Shown here: positions 41,817 through 49,460 of the stretch, piece by piece
Numbering within the stretch: the stretch's first letter is position 1
Layout: each line of letters starts with the position of its first letter
Virus record (IMG/VR): IMGVR_UViG_3300009104_000006
Span: 1-64,000 of that record
Length of the DNA: 64,000 nt
Direction: 5' to 3' (one strand)
DNA from: a virus
The notes under the pieces: model-generated
What the model was told of the DNA's origin: nothing
The model's input: the letters and a program-made list of their open reading frames with translations, nothing else
Databases searched by the model: none
Program-made: the position numbers and the translations under genes

Positions 41817-42920
41817 ATGGCGTTTGCGTCATTGATACGCGACTTCCCAAGAGAAGTCCTTGAAGTAAGTTCGAGCGGTAAGCACGGAGGGCGTTATATC
41901 GTCCGCGATTGGGAAGCGTTGGAAAAGTATTGGAGAGGGAAGAACGGGTCTGGTAATGCGTATCACACTGCATATGGGTATCGAAGCACCCAAGCGCCCA
42001 AGCACCATAGAGTCGAATACAATACTGCAATAGTCAGACACTTTGTAATGGACTTTGACTGCAAGGACTTCAAGAATGGAGGTGTTGATGTTGATTTCTC
42101 CTTCATGCAAGAACAAGTGCAACGCCTTCACAGACACCTATTGGACAATGACTACCAACACTACATCTTCTTTACAGGAGGTGGATTTCACATCTATATT
42201 CCTTTGTCTGAAGCATTCCTACCAATAGACGGATTGGAGGTAACAAGAATCAAAAGTGCCGGAAGAAGGCTAATGAAACGCTGGCATGATAACCTCAACC
42301 TCTCATGTAACGACCCTACTGTTGCATTCGACCTTGCGGGAATGATACGCATCCCTAACTCCTACAACGCAAAGAGAGGGTGTTGGGTTATACCGATTGA
42401 AAGTGATGAACTCATGTCCTTAGATTTCGAGACTATTTACGAAATAGCACAGGATTACAGACGTGGCTACATCGTTCAAGGAAGCAAACCACTCAAACTC
42501 ATTCTGCCTAAGAAGAATAATGCCTTTAGCAAGAAAGAGCGAAAGAATGTATCTGATTTACCCACAGTCTCGTTAGGCTCAATCAAGGTTCTGCCTTGTA
42601 TAGCCCAAGCGGCTCTTGGAGCAGGTAATCCAACACATAGAGCGAGATACCATCTCGCATCCTATCTCGCAGACAGGCTTCGTTGGTTCTTTCCGATTGA
42701 TAATGTGCCGAAAGAAGACTTGCCGAAACACGTCGAGCAGATTGTGCAGATATGCTCGGAGCAAGGATGGGTCGATTGGAACGAAAACATAACGAGAACC
42801 CAAGTCGAGAGCATAGTGTTCAAGGGTTATGCTCATGCACGTTGTGAAACTTTGATGCAAGAAGGCCTGTGTGCAGGTAAATGCAAGTATTACGATGGAA
42901 CTGCGGAGGATTTGCTATGA
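41817..42920 (+). CDS. Fused archaeal primase: PriS-type core with PriL-like Fe-S domain
   Basis: 367 aa. Residues 1-230: archaeo-eukaryotic primase core with V-M-D-F-D (D79, D81), F-T-G-G-G-F-H-I-Y-I-P and G-M-I-R-I-P-N-S-Y. Residues about 255-367: L-P-C-I-A (C261), H-R-A-R-Y, A-R-C-E-T-L (C343), G-L-C-A-G-K-C-K-Y-Y (C352, C356). This is the order of cysteines in the PriL iron-sulfur domain. Cellular archaea keep these on two proteins. It would make primers for PolB. Confidence 0.8.
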   Translation: MAFASLIRDFPREVLEVSSSGKHGGRYIVRDWEALEKYWRGKNGSGNAYHTAYGYRSTQAPKHHRVEYNTAIVRHFVMDFDCKDFKNGGVDVDFSFMQEQVQRLHRHLLDNDYQHYIFFTGGGFHIYIPLSEAFLPIDGLEVTRIKSAGRRLMKRWHDNLNLSCNDPTVAFDLAGMIRIPNSYNAKRGCWVIPIESDELMSLDFETIYEIAQDYRRGYIVQGSKPLKLILPKKNNAFSKKERKNVSDLPTVSLGSIKVLPCIAQAALGAGNPTHRARYHLASYLADRLRWFFPIDNVPKEDLPKHVEQIVQICSEQGWVDWNENITRTQVESIVFKGYAHARCETLMQEGLCAGKCKYYDGTAEDLL

Positions 42921-43132
42921 GAGAGTGTAGCGAATGTGGCGCCAAGTTAAGCCATAGGAACCCCCAAAGAAAAGCGAATGGAAAATACTCATTCAGAAAA
43001 TTATGCCAGCCTTGTTTCAATAATCCAAAGGCCGAAGACCGTTGCATCGCCTTAACTGCGAAAGGGAAGAGGTGCAAACTTAGACGTCTTCCCGAATCAA
43101 AAAGGAATATGTGTGCGATGCACAGGAGGTGA
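42917..43132 (+). CDS. 71-aa double zinc-finger protein
   Basis: ATGA overlap with the primase gene. First, C-S-E-C-G...L-C-Q-P-C; second, R-C-I-A-L-T-A-K-G-K-R-C...M-C-A-M-H, a C-x-AlT-x-x-G-x-x-C...C-x2-H unit common in phage and bacterial small proteins. Nucleic-acid binding is likely. Confidence 0.65.
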   Translation: MRECSECGAKLSHRNPQRKANGKYSFRKLCQPCFNNPKAEDRCIALTAKGKRCKLRRLPESKRNMCAMHRR

Positions 43133-43136
43133 ACAG

Positions 43137-43610
43137 ATGCAACCAATCAACGTATCTAATACGACTCTATCCACATACAAGGGGAGAAGACACCGTAAGT
43201 TCGACGCTAAACAAAAGAAGCGGCATGACTTTGGAAAAGCACAGTGTGTGATTTGTGATGAGGTATTTACCAAATATACACATAACACAAAAGTGTGTTC
43301 TAAAGAGTGTAGGAAGAAAAAGAAAACACGCAATAATCGCAAGTATAACGAAGAAAATCCTGAGAAGCAAAAAGCGTATGCACGCAAGTATCGTGAAAAG
43401 AATCGTGAGAAGATAAAAACGGAAGCACGCAAGTGGCGCGAAGAGAATCGTGAGAAAGAAGCGGCGAGAAGCCGCAAGTATCGCAAAGAGAATCGTGAGA
43501 AGACAAATGCGTATGGCCGCAAGTATTACGAAAAGAATCGTGAGAAGGTATTAGCGAGAGACCGCGCACGATATCACGCAAAGAAAAAACAAGAGGAAGT
43601 GAACAGATGA
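43137..43610 (+). CDS. Zinc ribbon protein with 15-residue charged repeats
   Basis: 157 aa; AGGAGGTGA lies just before the ATG at 43137. A ribbon C-V-I-C-D...V-C-S-K-E-C (about residues 37-58) is followed by five 15-residue repeats of the type K-Y-R-E-K-N-R-E-K, which form a long charged single helix. Phage homing-type and HNH-like proteins often have such R-K-Y-x-E repeats. DNA binding through the basic helix is inferred. Confidence 0.6.
   Translation: MQPINVSNTTLSTYKGRRHRKFDAKQKKRHDFGKAQCVICDEVFTKYTHNTKVCSKECRKKKKTRNNRKYNEENPEKQKAYARKYREKNREKIKTEARKWREENREKEAARSRKYRKENREKTNAYGRKYYEKNREKVLARDRARYHAKKKQEEVNR
43342..43566 (+). repeat. Five 45-base coding repeats
   Basis: Successive copies begin with AAGTATCGTGAAAAGAATCG-like sequence every 45 bases, at about 43342, 43387, 43432, 43477 and 43522. 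They code K-(Y/W)-x-x-x-N-x-E-K units. Copies differ at synonymous and charged positions, so the array is not brand new. Confidence 0.7.
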
Positions 43611-44287
43611 CTGACTTATTCATAGACACCAACGAGAGAGGCAGATTATGCGAATCCGTGATACGCAAGGCCGAAAGTGCAGGCTTGTGTGTTGAAAGAA
43701 AGACGCTTGTGGTTGGCGATTACCTGTTAGGCGCAGCGTGCATCGAAGCCAAATCGGTTAGCGACTTCCTCCATTCTTGCGACACCGGACACCTGTGGAA
43801 GCAATTGGATAACATGGATGCTAATTACGAACGCTTCTTCTTATTGATACACGGCAGTATATCAGCCTACGTCAAAATGAACAAGAAGCATTCATACAGC
43901 CGCATCCAAAGTAAGATGGTAGGACTCATAGCGCGCACTATGGCAGATTTTGACTGCCAAGTCTTGTTTACTCCAAACGTCAGTGAAGCCGCCTCATTCG
44001 TGGTGAAACTACACAACAAACTCCACAAGCCAGCGTCTCAACATGGCGCACAGGGAATACGTAGGGTCAGCACAAACGATGTGCGGAAGGACATACTTCT
44101 GTGCATACCCGGCATAGGCTCAGTCATGGCTGATAGATTACTCAAGGAATGTGGCTCTATTGAAGAGATGCTTTTCTTAGACTCACTCAAGAAGGTGAAA
44201 GGGTTGGGCGACAAGTCAGCGAAGAAAATCATCAAGGCATTAACCAGCGAATCTCCTGTTCACATCGAAAGGAAGGTGTTCAATTGA
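43607..44287 (+). CDS. XPF/ERCC4-type structure-specific nuclease
   Basis: 226 aa. Nuclease core: I-D-T-N-E-R (D7, E10), V-G-D-Y-L-L (D38) and I-E-A-K-S (E47, K49), the family's E-R-K motif with Ala in place of Arg. The C-terminus has two helix-hairpin-helix units, I-P-G-I-G and V-K-G-L-G-D-K-S-A-K-K-I. As in archaeal Hef/XPF it would cut branched DNA. No helicase domain is attached. It ends three bases before promoter copy 9. Confidence 0.8.
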   Translation: MTDLFIDTNERGRLCESVIRKAESAGLCVERKTLVVGDYLLGAACIEAKSVSDFLHSCDTGHLWKQLDNMDANYERFFLLIHGSISAYVKMNKKHSYSRIQSKMVGLIARTMADFDCQVLFTPNVSEAASFVVKLHNKLHKPASQHGAQGIRRVSTNDVRKDILLCIPGIGSVMADRLLKECGSIEEMLFLDSLKKVKGLGDKSAKKIIKALTSESPVHIERKVFN

Positions 44288-44311
44288 TTTGGTATTTAAA
44301 CGAAGATAGTA
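44288..44311 (+). promoter_or_regulatory. Viral promoter element, copy 9
   Basis: An exact 24-bp element, starting right after the XPF-like gene's stop. Unlike the others it is followed by a long leader (about 100 bases) before the next ATG, with the element shared with 7347. Confidence 0.85.
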
Positions 44312-44332
44312 ATTCCGATTATTCCGAAACAA

Positions 44333-44352
44333 TGTCTAAACAGGGAGAATTA
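44333..44352 (+). promoter_or_regulatory. TGTCTAAACA-GGAGAAT element, copy 2
   Basis: Matches 7347-7366 at 18 of 20 bases. Located in the long leader between promoter copy 9 and the helicase gene, with TATAGAC about 10 bases downstream. Fits an operator or leader element that controls the helicase operon. Confidence 0.4.
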
Positions 44353-44415
44353 AATACGAGTGTATAGACGGGACGAAGGAATACTCGGACAGGAGATAAG
44401 GGGAGAGAAAAGAAA

Positions 44416-45828
44416 ATGAAGAAGGCAAGTGAATATGAAGCAGTGAAGAAGTTCTCCGTGTTTGACGGCTACGTCAAGCACTTCGGGAACATATCAATGG
44501 ACAACGATATACCAGCGATGCTATCGTTCTTCTTTGTGCAGGGCCAATTAGCAGTGCCATACGTGCGTATACCTTGGGGGGCAACCCACTTGGACCCGCG
44601 TGTGCATTCGTTTTGGATTCAATCAAGCAGAACGGGCAAGTCAATTGCATGGGAGTTCGTAGGCGACGTATTGAAGGACGTGGGAATCCCTACGGACCTC
44701 TATACCACAGGAACTGACGCAGGATTGATAGGCGGGTTCGAGGAAACATTGGTGGATGGAAACAAGGAAGTCGAATTGAAGGAAGGCTTCTTGAACGGAC
44801 GAAAGGCGTTGAACTTCGATGAAGGTTCAATCATCCTCAATCCAAACAAGCATAGCCAAGAGACGGTTCTGTATCTGCAATCGGCGTGCAACCCTGTTGG
44901 AAGCAACAACAACATACTCGTCAAGCACACCAAACAAGGACGAATTGAAACTGAATCGCTGGTATCACTGTGGATTACCACATATCCACCTGCCGGCGTT
45001 AAGGAATATGTGCTGACGAAAGGAATCTTCCAACGAGTTCTGCTATATTGGTCTAATTGGAGCATGGATAGAAGAAAGAACGTCAGTCAAATGAGAGGGG
45101 AAAAGTGCTACAAGAGTATACCCAAAATGAAAGTCTCTTACGATGAGATAGTGGAATACTTCGTCTCATTGGAAAAGAGATTAAGAGACAAGGTGCTTGA
45201 ACTCACGGAAACCTCCTTCGTTGAATGGGATGCTATGTCGAGAGCGGAGCAAGAAACCATATTACAGGATTGTATGACTGAGATGTTCAGTGCAGATGAA
45301 GGAACATTCTATGCCGCACTTGCTGGTTCGATAGACGACTATTACGAATTGATGGATGGATTAGGGCCGGGCATCAGCGATGTAGTGGCGTCCTTCATAC
45401 CCGCTATGGAGAACTACACGGCTATCCTATCGACGCACATGGCTATGCTGGATGATAAATGGATTGTAACGGGCGACCACGTGGATATGGCAACGGAAAT
45501 TTTGTATGACCTATTCAAGAATCTCATACAGTGGCTTGAAGGCGAAGTCGAGATTGGACCGAAAGTGGCTGAAAGAGCAACACAAAGGAACAAGTGGATT
45601 GTTGCTTACCAAGCCACCGAATCTGTGGAACTTGGAAACAAGGGCGACGCATGGCGCAAAAAGAACGGAGTGATTGGTGCTTACCTATCACAGACAGGAG
45701 TTACTCGTGGCACAGGCTACGCTCACTATGCTAAATGGGCAGTGAAATTGTTTGATAATGCTAAAGATGGCACTACGGGATATGTGCGACTAAAGGAGGA
45801 GTTCAAGAATGACAGTAAGAAAGCGTAA
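44416..45828 (+). CDS. DUF3987-like replicative helicase (putative)
   Basis: 470 aa. S-S-R-T-G-K-S (70-76) is a Walker A loop that lacks the usual first Gly; L-N-F-D-E-G-S (D135, E136) is Walker B; S-L-W-I-T-T-Y-P-P fits a sensor, and K-G-I-F-Q-R-V-L-L fits an arginine-finger strand like the 'G-x-x-x-R-F-L' of DUF3987 proteins. These are DnaB/primase-associated motors in phages. With no MCM or DnaB in view it is the best candidate for the replicative helicase. Confidence 0.6.
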   Translation: MKKASEYEAVKKFSVFDGYVKHFGNISMDNDIPAMLSFFFVQGQLAVPYVRIPWGATHLDPRVHSFWIQSSRTGKSIAWEFVGDVLKDVGIPTDLYTTGTDAGLIGGFEETLVDGNKEVELKEGFLNGRKALNFDEGSIILNPNKHSQETVLYLQSACNPVGSNNNILVKHTKQGRIETESLVSLWITTYPPAGVKEYVLTKGIFQRVLLYWSNWSMDRRKNVSQMRGEKCYKSIPKMKVSYDEIVEYFVSLEKRLRDKVLELTETSFVEWDAMSRAEQETILQDCMTEMFSADEGTFYAALAGSIDDYYELMDGLGPGISDVVASFIPAMENYTAILSTHMAMLDDKWIVTGDHVDMATEILYDLFKNLIQWLEGEVEIGPKVAERATQRNKWIVAYQATESVELGNKGDAWRKKNGVIGAYLSQTGVTRGTGYAHYAKWAVKLFDNAKDGTTGYVRLKEEFKNDSKKA

Positions 45829-45943
45829 GATGTGCGTCGAATGTAAAGGGCGCGGTGTAGTATGCTATCAAAATGTTGATGGAGAGTATGAACTCGAACT
45901 ATGTATGTGCGCAGCATACCCAAGGGAGATGATGCAGGAATGA
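45809..45943 (+). CDS. 44-aa CxxCxGxG zinc protein
   Basis: Starts inside the helicase gene's end, with GGAGG ten bases before. C-V-E-C-K-G-R-G is a DnaJ-type zinc motif; L-C-M-C gives the second pair. Function unknown. Confidence 0.6.
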   Translation: MTVRKRKMCVECKGRGVVCYQNVDGEYELELCMCAAYPREMMQE

Positions 45944-46038
45944 CGGACCCGCGAATTAAGTTATTTTGGATTCAAGCCTGTCGTAGTGGCAGATGTGGTT
46001 GTAAGATGCCATGGGCTTGTATGGAGGAAGAGAAATGA
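45940..46038 (+). CDS. 32-aa Cys-rich microprotein
   Basis: ATGA overlaps on both sides. Four Cys (C14, C19, C21, C27) in R-C-G-C-K-M-P-W-A-C. Metal binding likely; function unknown. Confidence 0.5.
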   Translation: MTDPRIKLFWIQACRSGRCGCKMPWACMEEEK

Positions 46039-46643
46039 CGGACATAATGGCATTAGACATAGAGACAAGCAATTACTCATGGGAGATTGGTGGTTGGGAT
46101 AACAAAGCCCTCTTCGACACATCAGTCGTAGCCACATGGAATGGAACGGAAGGACACATATTCACGAAAGCAGACGTCTCTCTCGACGGGTGTGAAACAC
46201 ATGACCTTCATCCAAGGGTTCTTGGCGACCACATAAGTAACCACGTTGCGAAAGGTGGGAGGATGCTCGGCCACAACATTATCGGATTCGACTTTCCTGT
46301 CCTTAAGCAATCGCTTGACTGCTGGGCGATAGGAGATGTAATGCAGAAATCTGAGAATGTGATTGATACTAAACTACTCTTTCAGAAGGCGTCGTTATCA
46401 TACGGTAAACTTGAGTCATCTCTCCAATCACTCTCCAATCACAATTTGGGAGAAAGCAAGAGCATGAAAAGCGTCGATGCGCCCATAGGCTGGAGAGAAG
46501 GAAAATATGAGGAAGTATGCGATTACTGCCTCAAAGACGCCAAACTAACGTATGACCTATACAAGTATGGGAAAGACAATGGTGTATTGAAGTCAAGGTC
46601 ATTTGAGACCGGAGACATAGTGGAGGTTGAGATAGGATGGTAG
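46035..46643 (+). CDS. DEDDy 3'-5' exonuclease
   Basis: 202 aa. M-A-L-D-I-E-T-S (D8, E10), G-H-N-I-I-G-F-D-F-P (Exo II) and Y-C-L-K-D-A (Exo III, Tyr type) are the complete DnaQ/DEDDy set. Probably a separate proofreading or DNA-degrading nuclease; PolB has its own domain. The lineage resembles the phage T7-type exonuclease domain. Confidence 0.75.
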   Translation: MTDIMALDIETSNYSWEIGGWDNKALFDTSVVATWNGTEGHIFTKADVSLDGCETHDLHPRVLGDHISNHVAKGGRMLGHNIIGFDFPVLKQSLDCWAIGDVMQKSENVIDTKLLFQKASLSYGKLESSLQSLSNHNLGESKSMKSVDAPIGWREGKYEEVCDYCLKDAKLTYDLYKYGKDNGVLKSRSFETGDIVEVEIGW

Positions 46644-46915
46644 AATACAAACCAAGAGGCGAATTGCCCGAAATAGACGATACGACAGACGACGAGAACT
46701 ACAAACTCAAGCGAGCATTAGACATATTGTTCAGCATGATACAGGGTGGAAGAAATCTATACGACATAAGTAGGGTGGCATCTAAACTTGCAGAAGAAGT
46801 AGGCTATCCGTATTTGCGAAAACCGGCTACATTGAAGGAGACATATGAGATATTAGCCGAAGCGGAAAATGCCAACCCCATCAAAAAAGACTATCCATCG
46901 GAGGAAGAGGAATAA
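46637..46915 (+). CDS. 92-aa helical protein of unknown function
   Basis: ATG overlaps the end of the exonuclease gene. Helical, acidic, ends P-S-E-E-E-E. No family recognised. Confidence 0.6.
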   Translation: MVEYKPRGELPEIDDTTDDENYKLKRALDILFSMIQGGRNLYDISRVASKLAEEVGYPYLRKPATLKETYEILAEAENANPIKKDYPSEEEE

Positions 46916-47088
46916 TGGATGATGAAGGATTCCTACTACACGAAGTTATTCCCGAAGGAGCCAATATACTATTTTTCTGTTGGGTTTGCGACACTCCATC
47001 AAATAGTGAGATTGGATTTACAGTGGGATATTGCACTCAAGAGTGCTTTGAAAAGGACTTAGAAAGATTACAGGGGGAAGAAAAATGA
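46915..47088 (+). CDS. 57-aa zinc-site protein
   Basis: F-C-W-V-C-D near residue 22 and Y-C-T-Q-E-C near 39 form a ribbon. Coupled to the thermosome gene by ATGA. Confidence 0.6.
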   Translation: MDDEGFLLHEVIPEGANILFFCWVCDTPSNSEIGFTVGYCTQECFEKDLERLQGEEK

Positions 47089-48617
47089 CAGAAGGAGATA
47101 GTGAAACGACACTAAGAAGCAACATAGAGGCAGTAAAGACGATTGTAAAAACGGTGAAGACTACGCTTGGACCGCTTGGGCGCGACAAATTGCTGGTTGA
47201 TGATGGTGGGAACACCATCGTAACCAACGACGGAGCAACAATTCTCCGTGAACTCGACGTAAGTCATCCCGCAGGGAAGATGATAATCGAATGTTCGCAA
47301 ACACAGGAGAGCCTGTGCTACGATGGCACTACTACGGCCGTTGTGCTTGCTGGTGAATTATTGACTAATAGTGCTGCACTTCTGAATAAAGGACTTCACC
47401 CTAATGTTGTATGTAAGGGCTACAACGATGCTGCTACTATGGCAGTGGATTACCTAATGAATGAAATTGCCTTGAAGAATAAAGAACACTCGTATGTGAG
47501 TGATAGTCCCCTTGATACAAATAGCCACACCGAATATGCAGTCGCAAAGACGGCGATAACCGGAAAAACTGTGGATGCGGCACTTGACGCAGTAGCACAT
47601 CTGTGTGTATCGGCAGTGGAAAAGGCAGGAGATGCTGACAAAGTGAGGGTGCTATGTCTTCCGGGTGGAAGCCTAAAGGACTCGTATCTTTTCAATGGGG
47701 CAATCGTCAATAAGGACTTAGTCATTGAAGACGAGATAGATGGAGATTTACACATTGTCCTTTTGAATGGAGGGCTTGAACCACAGAAGACAGAAGATAA
47801 TGTAACTGTCCAATTAGATATGCAGGGATATACGCAATTCAAATCATCCACTAATGAAGGAGTGTTGGAGCAAGCGAAGCAGATAAGCGAACACTTACCG
47901 GAAGGAGGTTTGGCCTTTGTGAGAGACGGCGCGTTGGATAGCGTGGTAAACTACCTACGAAAGAACAACGTCCACACTATCAGAAATCTCCCACAAAGCA
48001 CAATGCGTGCGCTCTCAGCGACTCTTGGCCTTTCAGTGGCTCAGACCCCTTCGGACATAGAATGCGCCGCACAGGCAAAGGTCCACAAAGAGCGACATTA
48101 TGATGTGAATTACATTTTCGTGCAAGGAGTGGTTGATTCAGACCAATCCACGCTTGTATTGCGAGGTGCAACCACCACTACACTCGATGAGATAGAGCGA
48201 GGATTTGATGATGCGCTCGGTGTAGTATCATTGGTGAAGAATGGCGACAGTGTAGTGCCGGGAGGCGGTAGCACATACGCGGCTATGGCATCCCATCTCC
48301 GTTCCGAAGCCGCTTCAGTGTCGGGAAGAGCGCAGATGGCGATAGAAGCATTTGCTGACTCGTTGGAGATAATTCCAGCCACGATAGCGGAGAATGGAGG
48401 GCAAGACCCTCTTGACTGCATCCTTGCACTCAGACACTCCATACAAGACGGCGTAACTGATATGGGGCCGGATTTAGAGCATGAGGGCATCGTTTCGATG
48501 TTAGACAATAACGTAATGGAGCCTGTGTCGTTGGTTAGACAAGCAGTTCTAAGTGCAACCGAAGTAACAACCTCAATCCTCAAGATTGACGACATGATTG
48601 CCAAGCGAGGCGAATGA
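47085..48617 (+). CDS. ths: Group II chaperonin (thermosome subunit)
   Basis: 510 aa, slightly shorter than cellular thermosome subunits (about 540). T-L-G-P-L-G-R-D-K-L, T-N-D-G-A-T-I-L, Y-D-G-T-T-T-A-V (D80), V-V-P-G-G-G and N-G-G-Q-D-P-L-D are the family's nucleotide-binding and equatorial motifs. The glycine of the usual G-D-G-T-T is Tyr here, and the A-x-E after PGGG is S-T-Y. It would fold viral proteins in an ATP-driven ring, as a homomer or mixed with host subunits. Thermosomes have been reported in magroviruses. Confidence 0.9.
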   Translation: MTEGDSETTLRSNIEAVKTIVKTVKTTLGPLGRDKLLVDDGGNTIVTNDGATILRELDVSHPAGKMIIECSQTQESLCYDGTTTAVVLAGELLTNSAALLNKGLHPNVVCKGYNDAATMAVDYLMNEIALKNKEHSYVSDSPLDTNSHTEYAVAKTAITGKTVDAALDAVAHLCVSAVEKAGDADKVRVLCLPGGSLKDSYLFNGAIVNKDLVIEDEIDGDLHIVLLNGGLEPQKTEDNVTVQLDMQGYTQFKSSTNEGVLEQAKQISEHLPEGGLAFVRDGALDSVVNYLRKNNVHTIRNLPQSTMRALSATLGLSVAQTPSDIECAAQAKVHKERHYDVNYIFVQGVVDSDQSTLVLRGATTTTLDEIERGFDDALGVVSLVKNGDSVVPGGGSTYAAMASHLRSEAASVSGRAQMAIEAFADSLEIIPATIAENGGQDPLDCILALRHSIQDGVTDMGPDLEHEGIVSMLDNNVMEPVSLVRQAVLSATEVTTSILKIDDMIAKRGE

Positions 48618-48743
48618 ATGTTGATAGATTTGGTAATAGAACTTGCGTTGTTGGGAGCGTTGTCCTTTACCTTAGTTTACGGAATGTGGTATGTCGGCTT
48701 ATTCATGGATGCGTTTATGCGCTCCATATATGGTATGGAATGA
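48618..48743 (+). CDS. 41-aa membrane protein
   Basis: A frame M-L-I-D-L-V-I-E-L-A-L-L-G-A-L-S-F-T-L-V with one or two membrane helices. Starts just after the thermosome stop. A competing frame at 48614 is less hydrophobic and less convincing. Confidence 0.5.
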   Translation: MLIDLVIELALLGALSFTLVYGMWYVGLFMDAFMRSIYGME

Positions 48744-48752
48744 GGGATTCCA

Positions 48753-48884
48753 ATGAGTAAGTATTGCGATTGCATAAAGAAAGATTGGAAAATAACAGAT
48801 TTTCATTATGCAAGATGTTTACAATGCAAAAAATGGATTCCTACACATGAAGTAATTAGGGCGTGGCACGAATGGGACGTTTGA
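48753..48884 (+). CDS. 43-aa zinc-ribbon protein
   Basis: Y-C-D-C near the start and R-C-L-Q-C-K-K-W-I near residue 22. Two knuckles. Function unknown. Confidence 0.6.
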   Translation: MSKYCDCIKKDWKITDFHYARCLQCKKWIPTHEVIRAWHEWDV

Positions 48885-49069
48885 TGGAGAGACTAAAAGT
48901 CCACTGTCGCAATTGTGAATACAAACATATTCCTCGCTCTCTCGTAGCGCGTTATTCTGGCTACTCAAATGTGCGAGTTGCAGGTAGCACTCCAAAGCAA
49001 ATCCAATTATGGGAGTGTAAAGAGTGCGGCCATATTTGGCAAGATACTGCATTCGAGAAGAAAAGTTAG
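48884..49069 (+). CDS. 61-aa zinc-ribbon protein
   Basis: H-C-R-N-C-E-Y near residue 8 and W-E-C-K-E-C-G-H-I-W near 44: a clean ribbon with C-x-x-C pairs. Starts at a TGATG overlap. Confidence 0.65.
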   Translation: MERLKVHCRNCEYKHIPRSLVARYSGYSNVRVAGSTPKQIQLWECKECGHIWQDTAFEKKS

Positions 49070-49131
49070 TATAGAGGCGGTGTATTTTTCGCACCGTGTT
49101 TCAGTGGTTGGCTCGCCGCCTTATCTCGTTA

Positions 49132-49377
49132 ATGGGTAATATCTATGTCTGGCTGGATAAGAAAATCCAATATACAGACGAGGAAACAGGCACCGTTCTC
49201 GGTCTTGAGATAGACGATGACTTGCGTGTAAACTCGCGCTACGAACTATGTCAAAGAGTGGAAGAAACCTTCGGCTTAGAAAAGGAGACATTTTGGCATT
49301 TACTAAGCACACAGAAGATTCGTTTTGCCGTTCAACAGGCAAGAAACTTACAGAAAGAGGCTACCAATGGACGATAA
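49132..49377 (+). CDS. 81-aa protein of unknown function
   Basis: The ATG at 49132 (a GTG at 49096 is possible). Helical, charged. TAGTATAGAGG at 49068-49078 resembles the end of the 24-bp promoter but the TATA part is missing. Function unknown. Confidence 0.5.
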   Translation: MGNIYVWLDKKIQYTDEETGTVLGLEIDDDLRVNSRYELCQRVEETFGLEKETFWHLLSTQKIRFAVQQARNLQKEATNGR

Positions 49378-49453
49378 CGATAACGATATTGGTTTAGATG
49401 TCGAGGGAGTTTGGTTGTGGCTACTTCGGAAAATAGGAACAATCCCAAATTGA
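49367..49453 (+). CDS. 28-aa acidic peptide (doubtful)
   Basis: An acidic peptide rich in Asp and Asn at its start, with an AGAGG seven bases before the ATG, ending eight bases before the convergent structural genes. Coupling supports it; length argues against. Confidence 0.35.
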   Translation: MDDNDNDIGLDVEGVWLWLLRKIGTIPN

Positions 49454-49460
49454 TGGGTAA

